Part shown: piece after piece, positions 54,939 through 62,694 of the stretch | Numbering within the stretch: position 1 is the first letter of the stretch | Layout: the number at the start of each line of letters is the position of its first letter | Assembly: GCA_003149575.1 (NCBI GenBank) | Contig: QCWG01000001.1 | Span: 1,331,183 to 1,395,182 of the forward strand | Reading direction: 5' to 3' | Source of the DNA: Altererythrobacter sp. XM-24bin4 | Lineage (GTDB): Bacteria > Pseudomonadota > Alphaproteobacteria > Sphingomonadales > Sphingomonadaceae | Length of the DNA stretch: 64,000 nt | Notes under the pieces: generated by a model | Database searches by the model: none | Seen by the model: only the letters and a program-made list of their open reading frames with translations | Told to the model about the DNA's origin: nothing | Made by a program: the position numbers and the translations under genes

Positions 54939-55327
54939 TGGCGAAGAGCGTAAGCTCTGAAGAAATGAAGGGGCTGCCGGGGGTAACTCAGGCAGCCCTT
55001 TTCGGTTTGTGCCCCCGCTGTCATAAGCGCACGTTGTTCGACACGCCTGCAAGCGTTGCCTATCGCTGCAAAGCTTGCGGGCTGGAGTTCGGCCAATTCG
55101 AGCGGGGTAGCCGCGCGGCAAGCATTGTGACATTTGCGGTTGCGGCGATGCTGATGGGCGCAGTGCTGCTAATCGACGAGTGGTTGCGCTTTCCAATGTG
55201 GCTGATGGGGCTGATTGTGGTTCCGATGACCATTGCAACCACTTTAGCCGCGCTGCGTTTCTTCAAGACAGTGCTGCTGATGGCACGCTATCAGCGCAGC
55301 CTGGAAACGAAAGACATGGATCAATGA
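54938..55327 (+). CDS. DUF983 family membrane protein
   Basis: 129 residues. The N-terminal zinc-ribbon-like pair CPRCHKRTLF and YRCKACGLEF (Cys-x-x-Cys twice) is followed by two helices (VTFAVAAMLMGAVLLI and LMGLIVVPMTIATTLAAL). DUF983 proteins often lie in cta operons between ctaE and surf1; their role is not known. Coupled by overlaps to both neighbours. Confidence 0.93.
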   Translation: MAKSVSSEEMKGLPGVTQAALFGLCPRCHKRTLFDTPASVAYRCKACGLEFGQFERGSRAASIVTFAVAAMLMGAVLLIDEWLRFPMWLMGLIVVPMTIATTLAALRFFKTVLLMARYQRSLETKDMDQ

Positions 55328-55920
55328 ACCTCCGCCAGCTTCCGATTGTTCCGACTATCATTGTGTTCGTGGCCGCAAGCATCATGGTGTGGCTTGGATT
55401 CTGGCAATGGGGTAAAATCGGGGAGCAGGAAGCGCGCCTGCAACAATATGAAGCAAACGCAGGCAATCCCGAATTGGTGCCGTTTCCGCTGACCGCTGAA
55501 GAGGTGGATCGCTATGCCTATCGACGATCTTCTGTCTTGTGCGTGGAGATTGTGGGTGAACCACGGGTTGTTGCAGGCCGAAACGCCAATGATCAATCGG
55601 GGTATGTGCAGGTCGCAACGTGCAGGCTTGGCAACGGTGGACAGGCAGATGTCCAGTTGGGCTGGGCGAGGGGACTATCTGCTGTCAGCTGGGAAGGTGG
55701 CGAGGTAACCGGCTCGATAGAACCCCTGCGGACTGGTTTTGCAAAGCTTGTTGCTGATCCACCCCTAGAAGGATTGGCTGCGAGTGCTCCGCCTAAAAAG
55801 AAGGTCATCGACCACATGGCCTATGCCGGGCAATGGTTCTTCTTCGCGCTAACGGCTCTAATCATCTACTTCCTTGCAATCCGCAACAAGTTGGCTGGGC
55901 GTCGGGAAGGTGAGGATTGA
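55324..55920 (+). CDS. SURF1 family oxidase assembly protein
   Basis: 198 residues from ATG at 55324 (ATGA overlap). Two helices near the ends (VPTIIVFVAASIMVWLGFWQWGK and YAGQWFFFALTALIIYFLAI) flank a periplasmic domain; LGFWQWGKIGEQEARL and HMAYAGQWFFFALTAL are the SURF1 signatures, with the His that helps deliver haem a. It is shorter than many SURF1 proteins (about 230-250). Last gene of the oxidase operon. Confidence 0.93.
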   Translation: MNLRQLPIVPTIIVFVAASIMVWLGFWQWGKIGEQEARLQQYEANAGNPELVPFPLTAEEVDRYAYRRSSVLCVEIVGEPRVVAGRNANDQSGYVQVATCRLGNGGQADVQLGWARGLSAVSWEGGEVTGSIEPLRTGFAKLVADPPLEGLAASAPPKKKVIDHMAYAGQWFFFALTALIIYFLAIRNKLAGRREGED

Positions 55921-55947
55921 CGCGCAAGAAGCGTCTCTTTCTTGCCC

Positions 55948-55976
55948 TTGGGGCCGCCCGCGTCTAACCGCCCCAA
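55948..55976 (+). other. Inverted repeat directly before thrC
   Basis: TTGGGGC (55948-55954) pairs with GCCCCAA (55970-55976), loop 15 bases; the thrC ATG is at 55980. No ribosome-binding site is visible in this space. It could be a weak end for the cta operon or an mRNA fold affecting thrC start. Confidence 0.4.
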
Positions 55977-55979
55977 GTA

Positions 55980-57380
55980 ATGGAATATATCTCGACCAGA
56001 GGTGGCGCATCCGCGCTCGATTTCGAAGGTGTCACGCTGGCGGGGCTCGCCAGCGATGGCGGGCTGTACCTGCCGACTGAATGGCCGCGCTTCAGCGAAG
56101 CGCAGATCGCGGACATGGTTGGGCTGCCCTATGCAGAGCTGGCTACGCGGGTGATGTGGCCCTTTGTCGAAGGCAGCCTGACCGAAGAGGAATTGCGCAG
56201 CCTTTGCCAGCAGGCCTATGGCCGCTTTGCGCACAAGGCGGTGACGCCGCTGGTGCAGCTGGATCAGCGGCAATGGCTGCTCGAGCTGTTTCATGGACCG
56301 ACGCTGGCATTCAAGGATGTCGCGCTACAGCTGCTTGGCCTGCTGTTTGAGACCTTCCTCAGTCGCCGCCAATCGAACCTCACCATCATTGGCGCGACCA
56401 GCGGCGATACAGGATCAGCCGCGATCGATGCGGTGGCCGGGCGCGAAGGCGTAGATATCTTCATGCTTCACCCTAAGGGCCGCGTCAGCGATGTGCAGCG
56501 CCGCCAGATGACGACAGTGCGTGCGCCCAACGTTCACAACATCGCGATCGATGGCAGTTTTGATGATGCGCAAGCGATGGTGAAGCGTATGTTCGGCGAT
56601 GCCGATATGACGAGCCGCTTCAACATTGGCGCGGTCAATTCGATCAACTGGGCGCGGCTAATGGCGCAAGTGGTCTATTATTTCGCCAGTGCACTGCAGT
56701 TGGGTGCACTCCATCGTCCGGTCGCTTACTCTGTGCCGACGGGTAATTTCGGTGACGTGTTTGCAGGCTATGTTGCCGCGCAAATGGGCCTGCCAATTGC
56801 ACAATTGGTGGTGGCGACCAACGTCAATGACATATTGCATCGCGCGCTGTCAGATGGGGACTATTCGACTGGCACAGTCACGCCGACCGACACACCCTCG
56901 ATGGATATTCAGGTCAGCTCAAACTTCGAGCGGCTGCTATTCGATTGCGGCGGGCGCGACGGTGCCCCGATGGCGGAACAAATGCGCAGCTTCGAAGCGG
57001 ATAAGGCAATGCAGCTGACCAATAGTCAGCGCGAAGGCGCGTCGGCCCTGTTCACCAGCGTTCGCGCGGATCAGCAGCAAGTGTTGCAAGCGCTGCGTTG
57101 GGCGCACGAAAATGCTGGCGAAGTGATCGATCCGCATACTGCCGTCGGCCTGCATGCAGCGCTTGCAAGCGAACTCGATCCTTCAATCCCGATGGTAACG
57201 CTGGCGACTGCCCACCCGGCAAAGTTCCCCGATGCGGTCGAGCGCGCAACGGGATTGCGTCCGAACCTGCCTTCACGCGTGGGTGATCTGTTCGCGCGCG
57301 AGGAAGCCTATAGCGAGCTGCCCGGCGAATATGACGCTGTGTGCGACTTTGTGACGCAGCACGCGAGCCCTGCTGCCTGA
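55980..57380 (+). CDS. thrC: Threonine synthase
   Basis: 466 residues, the longer bacterial/fungal type. PLP Lys is in FHGPTLAFKDVALQLLG; GATSGDTGSAAIDAV binds phosphate and SVPTGNFGDVFAGYVA is also conserved. It converts O-phosphohomoserine to threonine. The stop overlaps the next start (TGATG). No Shine-Dalgarno sequence precedes the ATG. Confidence 0.97.
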   Translation: MEYISTRGGASALDFEGVTLAGLASDGGLYLPTEWPRFSEAQIADMVGLPYAELATRVMWPFVEGSLTEEELRSLCQQAYGRFAHKAVTPLVQLDQRQWLLELFHGPTLAFKDVALQLLGLLFETFLSRRQSNLTIIGATSGDTGSAAIDAVAGREGVDIFMLHPKGRVSDVQRRQMTTVRAPNVHNIAIDGSFDDAQAMVKRMFGDADMTSRFNIGAVNSINWARLMAQVVYYFASALQLGALHRPVAYSVPTGNFGDVFAGYVAAQMGLPIAQLVVATNVNDILHRALSDGDYSTGTVTPTDTPSMDIQVSSNFERLLFDCGGRDGAPMAEQMRSFEADKAMQLTNSQREGASALFTSVRADQQQVLQALRWAHENAGEVIDPHTAVGLHAALASELDPSIPMVTLATAHPAKFPDAVERATGLRPNLPSRVGDLFAREEAYSELPGEYDAVCDFVTQHASPAA

Positions 57381-58273
57381 TGGCTGAGCTTCGCCGCGAT
57401 CCTGTGCTGATGGTGGGCGAGGGCTGGGAAGGCGGCTATCGCCTGCTCGACAGCGGCAATGCTCGCAAGCTTGAACAATTCGGTCCGCACGCCTTCATCC
57501 GCCCCGAGCCGCAGGCGATGTGGAGCCCGCGCATGGCGGATTGGCAAGCGGCTGGCGAATTTATCCCTGGATCCGATGAGGATGGCGGCGGGCGCTGGCA
57601 GCTTGACCAGTCATTGCCAGAGGATGGCTGGCCGGTGAGCTGGAACGAAGTGACCTTCTCTGCGCAGCCAACGCCGTTCCGGCATCTGCAGTTTTTCCCG
57701 GATATGGCCCCGGTGTGGGATTGGATGCGGGAACAGTTGAGCGAGGCGACTGAGGCCGAGACGATGAACCTGTTCGGCTATACCGGTGTTGGATCGCTGG
57801 CGTTGAGCCAACATGGCCGCGTGACACATGTCGATGCGAGCAAGAAATCGGTTGCGCAGGCTCGCGAAAATGCGGCGCTGTCAGGGATGGAAGGCCGCCC
57901 CATCCGCTGGCTGGTCGATGATGCGGCCAAGTTCACTGCGCGAGAGGTTCGCCGCGGTAATCGCTATGACGGGATTATCCTCGATCCACCCAAGTTCGGG
58001 CGCGGGCCCAAGAATGAAACATGGCGTTTGGAAGAGAACCTGCCCGCGCTGCTTGCCGATTGCCGCAAGCTGCTGGATCGCGATAGCAAGTTCCTGTTCC
58101 TTACAGTTTACGCGGTGCGAATGAGCAGTCTGGCGCTTGCGGGTTTGGTCGACGAATTGTTCGCAGATATGCCCGGCACAATCGAGCACGGCGATCTCGC
58201 GGTGCTGGAGACCGGCGAGAGCGGCAGGCTGCTGCCTACAGCGATCTTCGCACGTTGGGGTAATTCCGGCTAA
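57380..58273 (+). CDS. Class I SAM-dependent rRNA methyltransferase (RlmI/RlmK-like)
   Basis: 297 residues from ATG at 57380. NLFGYTGVGSLALSQHGRVTHVDASKKSVAQARENA is the SAM-binding domain and ILDPPKFGRG the DPPxF catalytic motif of 5-methylcytosine/N2-guanine 23S rRNA methyltransferases. The PUA domain of E. coli RlmI is missing; this short form is frequent in alphaproteobacteria. Target base unknown. Confidence 0.88.
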   Translation: MAELRRDPVLMVGEGWEGGYRLLDSGNARKLEQFGPHAFIRPEPQAMWSPRMADWQAAGEFIPGSDEDGGGRWQLDQSLPEDGWPVSWNEVTFSAQPTPFRHLQFFPDMAPVWDWMREQLSEATEAETMNLFGYTGVGSLALSQHGRVTHVDASKKSVAQARENAALSGMEGRPIRWLVDDAAKFTAREVRRGNRYDGIILDPPKFGRGPKNETWRLEENLPALLADCRKLLDRDSKFLFLTVYAVRMSSLALAGLVDELFADMPGTIEHGDLAVLETGESGRLLPTAIFARWGNSG

Positions 58274-58282
58274 AGGGCGCGC

Positions 58283-58654
58283 ATGAACGATTCGCTGATC
58301 CTCGAAGTGGCTGATTTCGAACACGATGTCCTGACTGGCATCTATTCGGAGGAGACCGGCAAACCTCAGCCGCTGCGTTTCACGATTCAGGTGCGCATGG
58401 CGGTCGCTGAAAAATATGAAGCCGACACCCCCCTTGAGGGCAGCAAGAACTACATGGACCTGAAATTCGCAGCTTCCGATGCGCTGCCTGAAGGGGTCCA
58501 TTTCAAGCTGATCGAGGCTGTGGCAGACCACATCTGTGAAACATTGTTCGTGCAGGATGCGCGGGTGGAAGCGGTAACTGTCAAGATCGTGAAACTGGCG
58601 ATTGCCGAGGCTAATGAAAAGATCGGCATAACCCTCCACCGCGAGCGGAAGTAG
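58283..58654 (+). CDS. folB: Dihydroneopterin aldolase
   Basis: 123 residues. DLKFAASDALPEGVHFKLIEAVADHICETLF with the catalytic Glu-Ala-Val-Ala-Asp segment, and VTVKIVKLAIAEANEKIGITLHRER at the end, fit the FolB fold. It splits dihydroneopterin in folate synthesis. The usual N-terminal 'V-x-T-x-I-G-x-x-x-x-E' is DVLTGIYSEET here. 9 bases after the methyltransferase gene, so part of the same run. Confidence 0.88.
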   Translation: MNDSLILEVADFEHDVLTGIYSEETGKPQPLRFTIQVRMAVAEKYEADTPLEGSKNYMDLKFAASDALPEGVHFKLIEAVADHICETLFVQDARVEAVTVKIVKLAIAEANEKIGITLHRERK

Positions 58655-58655
58655 G

Positions 58656-58973
58656 ATGGAGCAGGCCCAGTTGAAGGTGGAACACCTGCCGGCTGAACCA
58701 CTCGATGCGGCTGCCGCATTCCACCGCGCGCATCTGAATTCAGCCATAGCGGCTCTAGAGGGGGCGGCAGCTGATCTAACCATTATCTTGCCGCTTGCCC
58801 CAAGCAATCACGATGACTGGCGGCGGACAGTTGCGCGCGATCTGGCCCGAAAATTCGCGCCCAAAAGGGTGAATGTGCTGGGTGGGGGCAGTGAAGCGGC
58901 TGTCCAATCAATGCTCGCATATTTGAGGGGCGCGCCCGGCGTCACTGGGCAGTACCTTCCATTGCATGACTAG
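58656..58973 (+). CDS. Small Rossmann-like protein, unknown function
   Basis: 105 residues, starting one base after the folB stop and overlapping moaA by 8 bases. Predicted alternating strands and helices (ADLTIILPLAPSNHDDW, KRVNVLGGGSEAAVQSMLAYL) suggest half a Rossmann fold, as in SDR-like short domains found beside folB in sphingomonads. There is no complete nucleotide motif. It may be a remnant of an SDR such as a pteridine reductase, or a small accessory protein. Confidence 0.65.
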   Translation: MEQAQLKVEHLPAEPLDAAAAFHRAHLNSAIAALEGAAADLTIILPLAPSNHDDWRRTVARDLARKFAPKRVNVLGGGSEAAVQSMLAYLRGAPGVTGQYLPLHD

Positions 58974-60000
58974 GGTCCGAGACGATTTGCTTCCCAGCGC
59001 CAAGCCTGCGCCATTGATCGATGGCTTCCAGCGCCAGATCAAGTATCTGCGCCTGTCCGTTACTGATCGCTGCGATTTGCGCTGCACCTATTGCATGCCG
59101 GAGCGGATGACGTTCCTGCCGCGCAAGGAAGTCTTGAGCCTTGAGGAACTCTATCAACTATCGCTCGGCTTTATTGCACGCGGGGTTACCAAGATCCGCG
59201 TTACTGGCGGGGAACCGCTGGTCCGTCGCGACATCATCGACCTGTTTCGCGCGTTGGGGCGCAAGCTTGGTGACGGGCTCGAAGAGCTTACACTGACAAC
59301 CAATGCAACTCAGCTTGCCCAGCATGCTGACGATTTGGCGAGCGCGGGAGTAAAGCGGGTGAATGTCTCGCTCGACACACGTGACCGCGAGCAGTTTGCC
59401 AGGCTGTCACGGCGCGATGCACTGCCACGTGTTCTGGAAGGGATCGCTGCGGCAAAGGAAGCCGGGCTCAGGCTCAAGATCAACACTGTCGCGCTCAAAG
59501 GCGTGAACGAGCATGAACTTCCCGACCTAATCGCATGGGCGCATGGTGAAGGCTTCGATCACACATTGATCGAAGTCATGCCGCTGGGTGATGTCAATGA
59601 GGACCGGGTCGATCATTTTTTGCCGCTATCGGCTGTGCGCGAACAGCTGGAGCAGCGCTGGACGCTCACTCCGCTAAGTGAAAGCTCTGGCGGTCCTGCG
59701 CGCTACGACCGGATTGAAGAGACCGGCGGCAAGCTGGGCATGATTACGCCGCTGACCAACAATTTCTGCGCAGGCTGCAACCGCTTGCGTGTGACGGCGA
59801 CAGGGCAGCTCTATCCCTGCCTGGGTGGCGGAGAGCGAGTGGATTTGCGCGCGGCGCTGCGTTCGGATGATCCGGAGGCAAATCTGCAAGCTGCGCTGAA
59901 TGAAGCCATGCGGATCAAGCCTGAACGGCATCATTTCGATATCTCTGAACGCGGCGCTGAACCGGCGCAGCCGCGCCATATGTCCATGACGGGTGGCTAA
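58966..60000 (+). CDS. moaA: GTP 3',8-cyclase
   Basis: 344 residues. Radical-SAM cluster Cys36-x3-Cys40-x2-Cys43 (CDLRCTYC) and the second cluster Cys268, Cys271, Cys285 (NFCAGCNRLR...YPCLGG). The C-terminal Gly-Gly, needed for activity with MoaC, is present. First step of molybdenum cofactor synthesis. moaC is absent from the window. Confidence 0.98.
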   Translation: MTRVRDDLLPSAKPAPLIDGFQRQIKYLRLSVTDRCDLRCTYCMPERMTFLPRKEVLSLEELYQLSLGFIARGVTKIRVTGGEPLVRRDIIDLFRALGRKLGDGLEELTLTTNATQLAQHADDLASAGVKRVNVSLDTRDREQFARLSRRDALPRVLEGIAAAKEAGLRLKINTVALKGVNEHELPDLIAWAHGEGFDHTLIEVMPLGDVNEDRVDHFLPLSAVREQLEQRWTLTPLSESSGGPARYDRIEETGGKLGMITPLTNNFCAGCNRLRVTATGQLYPCLGGGERVDLRAALRSDDPEANLQAALNEAMRIKPERHHFDISERGAEPAQPRHMSMTGG

Positions 60001-60001
60001 C

Positions 60002-60244
60002 ATGGCGGTGACGGTGCTCTTTCTTGGCCCCTTGCGCGATCTGGCGGGTGCAGAAAGCCGCGAATTTTCCGCGCCACTCGACTGGGAGGGGCTGATATCA
60101 TCTGTCGCGCCTGAAGTTGCCGAACAGCTGCGGCAGGAGCGCGTGAATGTTGCCTGCGCCGGAAAAGTTCTGGCGGACAAGACGTCGCTTAATGCGCAAG
60201 AGGGTGATGAAGTTGCGTTGCTTCCGCCCGTAAGTGGTGGCTGA
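60002..60244 (+). CDS. moaD: Molybdopterin synthase sulphur carrier subunit
   Basis: 80 residues from ATG at 60002, a beta-grasp protein ending in the GG that is thiocarboxylated (LLPPVSGG). Residues LFLGPLRDLAG are the usual start. It works with MoaE, encoded two bases downstream. Confidence 0.94.
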   Translation: MAVTVLFLGPLRDLAGAESREFSAPLDWEGLISSVAPEVAEQLRQERVNVACAGKVLADKTSLNAQEGDEVALLPPVSGG

Positions 60245-60246
60245 CA

Positions 60247-60690
60247 ATGCGCGATGTTCGCCTGTTAGCAGACGCATTTGATCCGGGCGCGCTAGTAGAA
60301 CAATTCACAGCGGCAAACCCGGGATTGGGCGGGATATGCACCTTCGTTGGCGAAGTGCGAAACGATACGGGTGTCGAAGCTTTGGAGCTATCTCACTACG
60401 AACCGCTGACGCTACCAAGCATGGAAGAGCTTGCTGACAAAGCCTTCGCGCGGTTTGATCTGATGGGACTATTGATGGTTCACCGGGTTGGGCAAATGCT
60501 TCCCGGCGAGCCCATCGTTTGCGTTTCTGCAGCAGCCAAACATCGCCGGGCGGCAATTGATGCCGTCGATTACTGCATGGATCATCTGAAAGCCGCGGCC
60601 TGGTTCTGGAAACGCGAAAAACGCGATGGCGAATGGAGTTGGATCGAGCCGCGTAGCGATGACTACGCCGATCTTGCGCGTTGGAAGTGA
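60247..60690 (+). CDS. moaE: Molybdopterin synthase catalytic subunit
   Basis: 147 residues. GGICTFVGEVRNDTGVEALELSHYEPL, VHRVGQMLPGEPIVCVSAAAKHRRAAIDAVDYCMDHLKAAAWFWKRE contain the conserved Arg and catalytic Lys residues of MoaE. It converts cPMP to molybdopterin with MoaD. Confidence 0.96.
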   Translation: MRDVRLLADAFDPGALVEQFTAANPGLGGICTFVGEVRNDTGVEALELSHYEPLTLPSMEELADKAFARFDLMGLLMVHRVGQMLPGEPIVCVSAAAKHRRAAIDAVDYCMDHLKAAAWFWKREKRDGEWSWIEPRSDDYADLARWK

Positions 60691-60705
60691 GATAATTCGC
60701 ACGAT

Positions 60706-60719
60706 TTGATCTTGATCAA
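60706..60719. promoter_or_regulatory. Perfect FNR/Anr-type binding site
   Basis: TTGAT-CTTG-ATCAA matches the consensus TTGAT-N4-ATCAA at every position. Its centre is 61 bases before the ATG at 60774, which fits a class II FNR site (about -41.5) with a start of transcription near 60754. A gene for an FNR-type regulator lies 0.5 kb away. Confidence 0.85.
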
Positions 60720-60773
60720 GGAGCTAACTTCACGGGGGTGGCAAGAGATGTCTCAATGGAAGGAGACATTGTC

Positions 60774-61214
60774 ATGTCAAAATTGCTTACACCAGAAATC
60801 GTCCAGCAGAAGGCGCGGATCGTTGATGCGCCCGAAGCCGAAGCGCAAGTGCAGACCAATGTCGACCGTAATTTTGAGCTCCCCAAGGCACTCTATGGTG
60901 CGACGCTTGCTTGCTACCTAGGATTTGTAGCCATCACAGCGATGGCATTCGGCAATCCTGTCTTGATCATTCCTATGGTGATCATTGCGTTTATCGTTAC
61001 CGCAGGTTTCGTGGTTCCAGGTATCTGGACGCAGCTCAAACCGGAAACCAAAAAGAAACGCTCCATGGGCCTTGATCACTTCGCAGGCAAAGGCATCATG
61101 ACCAACACCGGCCCGCTCAAGGCCAGAGATGCCGCCACACAAGTTTTAATCCTGCCAGTTCTCGTACTGCTCTGGGGCGTCGCGGTGGTGACGATAGCCG
61201 CGCTGGCGGGCTGA
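60774..61214 (+). CDS. Membrane protein of unknown function under probable FNR control
   Basis: 146 residues from ATG at 60774, with AAGGAGA 7 bases upstream. Three hydrophobic segments: ALYGATLACYLGFVAITAMAF, VLIIPMVIIAFIVTAGFVV and TQVLILPVLVLLWGVAVVTIAAL. A basic cytosolic loop (LKPETKKKRS) separates helices two and three. No family recognised. The FNR box 55 bases ahead implies induction or repression on oxygen shift, so a role in low-oxygen respiration or stress is inferred. Confidence 0.82.
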   Translation: MSKLLTPEIVQQKARIVDAPEAEAQVQTNVDRNFELPKALYGATLACYLGFVAITAMAFGNPVLIIPMVIIAFIVTAGFVVPGIWTQLKPETKKKRSMGLDHFAGKGIMTNTGPLKARDAATQVLILPVLVLLWGVAVVTIAALAG

Positions 61215-61226
61215 GAGGGGCCCGCC
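61205..61226. terminator. Hairpin between convergent genes
   Basis: GGCGGGC (61205-61211) pairs with GCCCGCC (61220-61226) around an 8-base loop. It spans the stop of the membrane-protein gene and reaches the fnr stop. No T-run in either direction; may act as a shared weak terminator. Confidence 0.45.
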
Positions 61227-61924
61227 TATTCCCGAGACCTTCCCGAGAGGGCTTGCAGGTGCGCGGGGTCGATCAATTCGATCCCGCGCTTGCCTATGCG
61301 GCGAATTGCGCCGGTAGCTTCCAAATCGCCCAGTTTCCGGCTTACTGTTTCAATCGTTAGTCCGAGCATATTGGCGATCTCGCCGCGCGATAGCGGCAAA
61401 TCGAACTGCGCCACTGGGTGGCAAGGCGACTGGCTGGCCGCACGCGCGAAATCATAGATCAAGGCCGCGAGGCGCGTTTCCGCATTGGCATTGCCAGTCA
61501 GTTCCAAAAGGCTGCGTGTCGCATGCAAATCTTCCTGACTGCGCCGCAGGAGTGCTTTGGTGAGCGCAGGATAGGCATCCACGGCGCGGTGGAGATCGGC
61601 CTTGGCAAAGGTGCAAAGCTGGCTTTCGGTCAATGCGACGACATCATGCTGGGCAAACGGAGCAAATAACTCGCCGATGAAGCCGGCTGGGTGAACCAAT
61701 GCCAGGATTTGTTCATTGCCATCGATATCGGTTGCAGAAACTTTCAAGGCACCGCTTACCAACGTGGCACACGCGGCATTGTCGTCTCCGGCCGCAAACA
61801 AGGTTTCCCCGCGTTTGAGCGTGCGTGTTCGCCCGGCAGCGGCCGTGACTGCACGCTCTGCCTCGTCTAGAACTGAGCACGCAGCGCTGTCACGGACTGG
61901 GCATGTAGCACAGGCGAGGTTCAT
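61226..61924 (-). CDS. FNR-type [4Fe-4S] oxygen-sensing transcription regulator
   Basis: 232 residues, Crp/Fnr family. N-terminal Cys5-x2-Cys8-x7-Cys16 and Cys104 can ligate an oxygen-labile cluster. A cyclic-nucleotide-binding fold (about 30-130) and a C-terminal helix-turn-helix follow; the recognition helix ETVSR has Glu192, Ser195 and Arg196, the ExxSR set that reads TTGAT half-sites. It is likely to act on the box at 60706-60719. Its ATG overlaps the lipoprotein stop by four bases, so both share a transcript. Confidence 0.94.
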   Translation of the reverse strand: MNLACATCPVRDSAACSVLDEAERAVTAAAGRTRTLKRGETLFAAGDDNAACATLVSGALKVSATDIDGNEQILALVHPAGFIGELFAPFAQHDVVALTESQLCTFAKADLHRAVDAYPALTKALLRRSQEDLHATRSLLELTGNANAETRLAALIYDFARAASQSPCHPVAQFDLPLSRGEIANMLGLTIETVSRKLGDLEATGAIRRIGKRGIELIDPAHLQALSGRSRE

Positions 61925-62463
61925 GGGTTGCTGCCGTCGGGGGTTGAATCTAGTAAGGTAATCAACTCTGTAATCAATTGGCGTTCAACGGTATGATAAT
62001 CGGAAACTTGCTGTCTAGCCAAGTCGATTTGCGTTCGCTCCGCGAAGGAAAGGGAAGCGTCTGCATAAAGCGAATCAAGGTCAGCCAACAGCGACACAGT
62101 CTGACCATTGTGCGATTCGAGCGAACCGATCGCGATTTGCGCGATTGGCCAGCGATTGTCTTCAATGCCGGTGCCGGAAGCCGAAGCGATAAGTGGCCTT
62201 GCCCTGTTTGCTTCTGAAAGGAAGCGCGCGTGCTGATCACCCGCAGCTAGCAAAGCATTTTCGACTTCGGCCATTTCCTTAGCGCCCAGGGAGGCCGGTG
62301 CAGTTGCTTGCGTCGGGGCAGCAGCGCTTGTGAACGTACCTTGCACACGTTCAAAATTGCGTAGATTCAAGTCGGGGTAACGGCTTCCGCCGCCGGCGCA
62401 GCCACTGAGTGATGCGACAGCAAAAACCACTGCAAGAGTTCGAGGAAGGATAGGATAGTCCAT
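61921..62463 (-). CDS. Putative lipoprotein upstream of the FNR-type gene
   Basis: 180 residues from ATG at 62463. Signal peptide with lipobox LSGC (TLAVVFAVASLSGCAGG) predicts a lipid-anchored envelope protein. The rest is soluble and helix-rich (KEMAEVENALLAAGDQHARFL, SLLADLDSLYADASLSFAERTQIDLARQQVSDY) with coiled-coil character. No family recognised. The frame is open to 62622 but those residues look non-coding. Confidence 0.82.
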   Translation of the reverse strand: MDYPILPRTLAVVFAVASLSGCAGGGSRYPDLNLRNFERVQGTFTSAAAPTQATAPASLGAKEMAEVENALLAAGDQHARFLSEANRARPLIASASGTGIEDNRWPIAQIAIGSLESHNGQTVSLLADLDSLYADASLSFAERTQIDLARQQVSDYHTVERQLITELITLLDSTPDGSNP

Positions 62464-62644
62464 TTGAGCCAGTGAATAGCACGAACACCGCTCCTTGCCA
62501 CCCACTCGTGGCGCGCCGTGTCCACATTCGCGCATTTTCTTGTGCGGTGCGCAAAAATGCGATGATCCGGCGTTGACTTGAGCCCGCCTATCCCTTAACG
62601 GCACGCTTCTTTCCGGCGCCACCTTCTGGTGGAGAGTCGGGTGC

Positions 62645-62667
62645 GCCCTTTCGAAGAGTGAAAGGGC
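62645..62667 (+). promoter_or_regulatory. Leader hairpin upstream of rplU
   Basis: GCCCTTTC (62645-62652) pairs with GAAAGGGC (62660-62667), 7-base loop, 28 bases before the rplU ATG. A second weaker fold lies around 62610-62646 (GGCGCCACC ... GGTGG ... GTGCGCC). These could be a terminator-like or autoregulatory leader; no known class is claimed. Confidence 0.45.
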
Positions 62668-62694
62668 ACAGCTTTAGATTGAGAGATTACCACC

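Noticed and set aside
53967-55238. Long minus-strand open frame (423 codons) opposite ctaE and DUF983
   Set aside because: It is a shadow of well-conserved plus-strand genes. Its sequence is rich in Arg, Gln, His and Pro with no domain, as expected for antisense reading of coding DNA.
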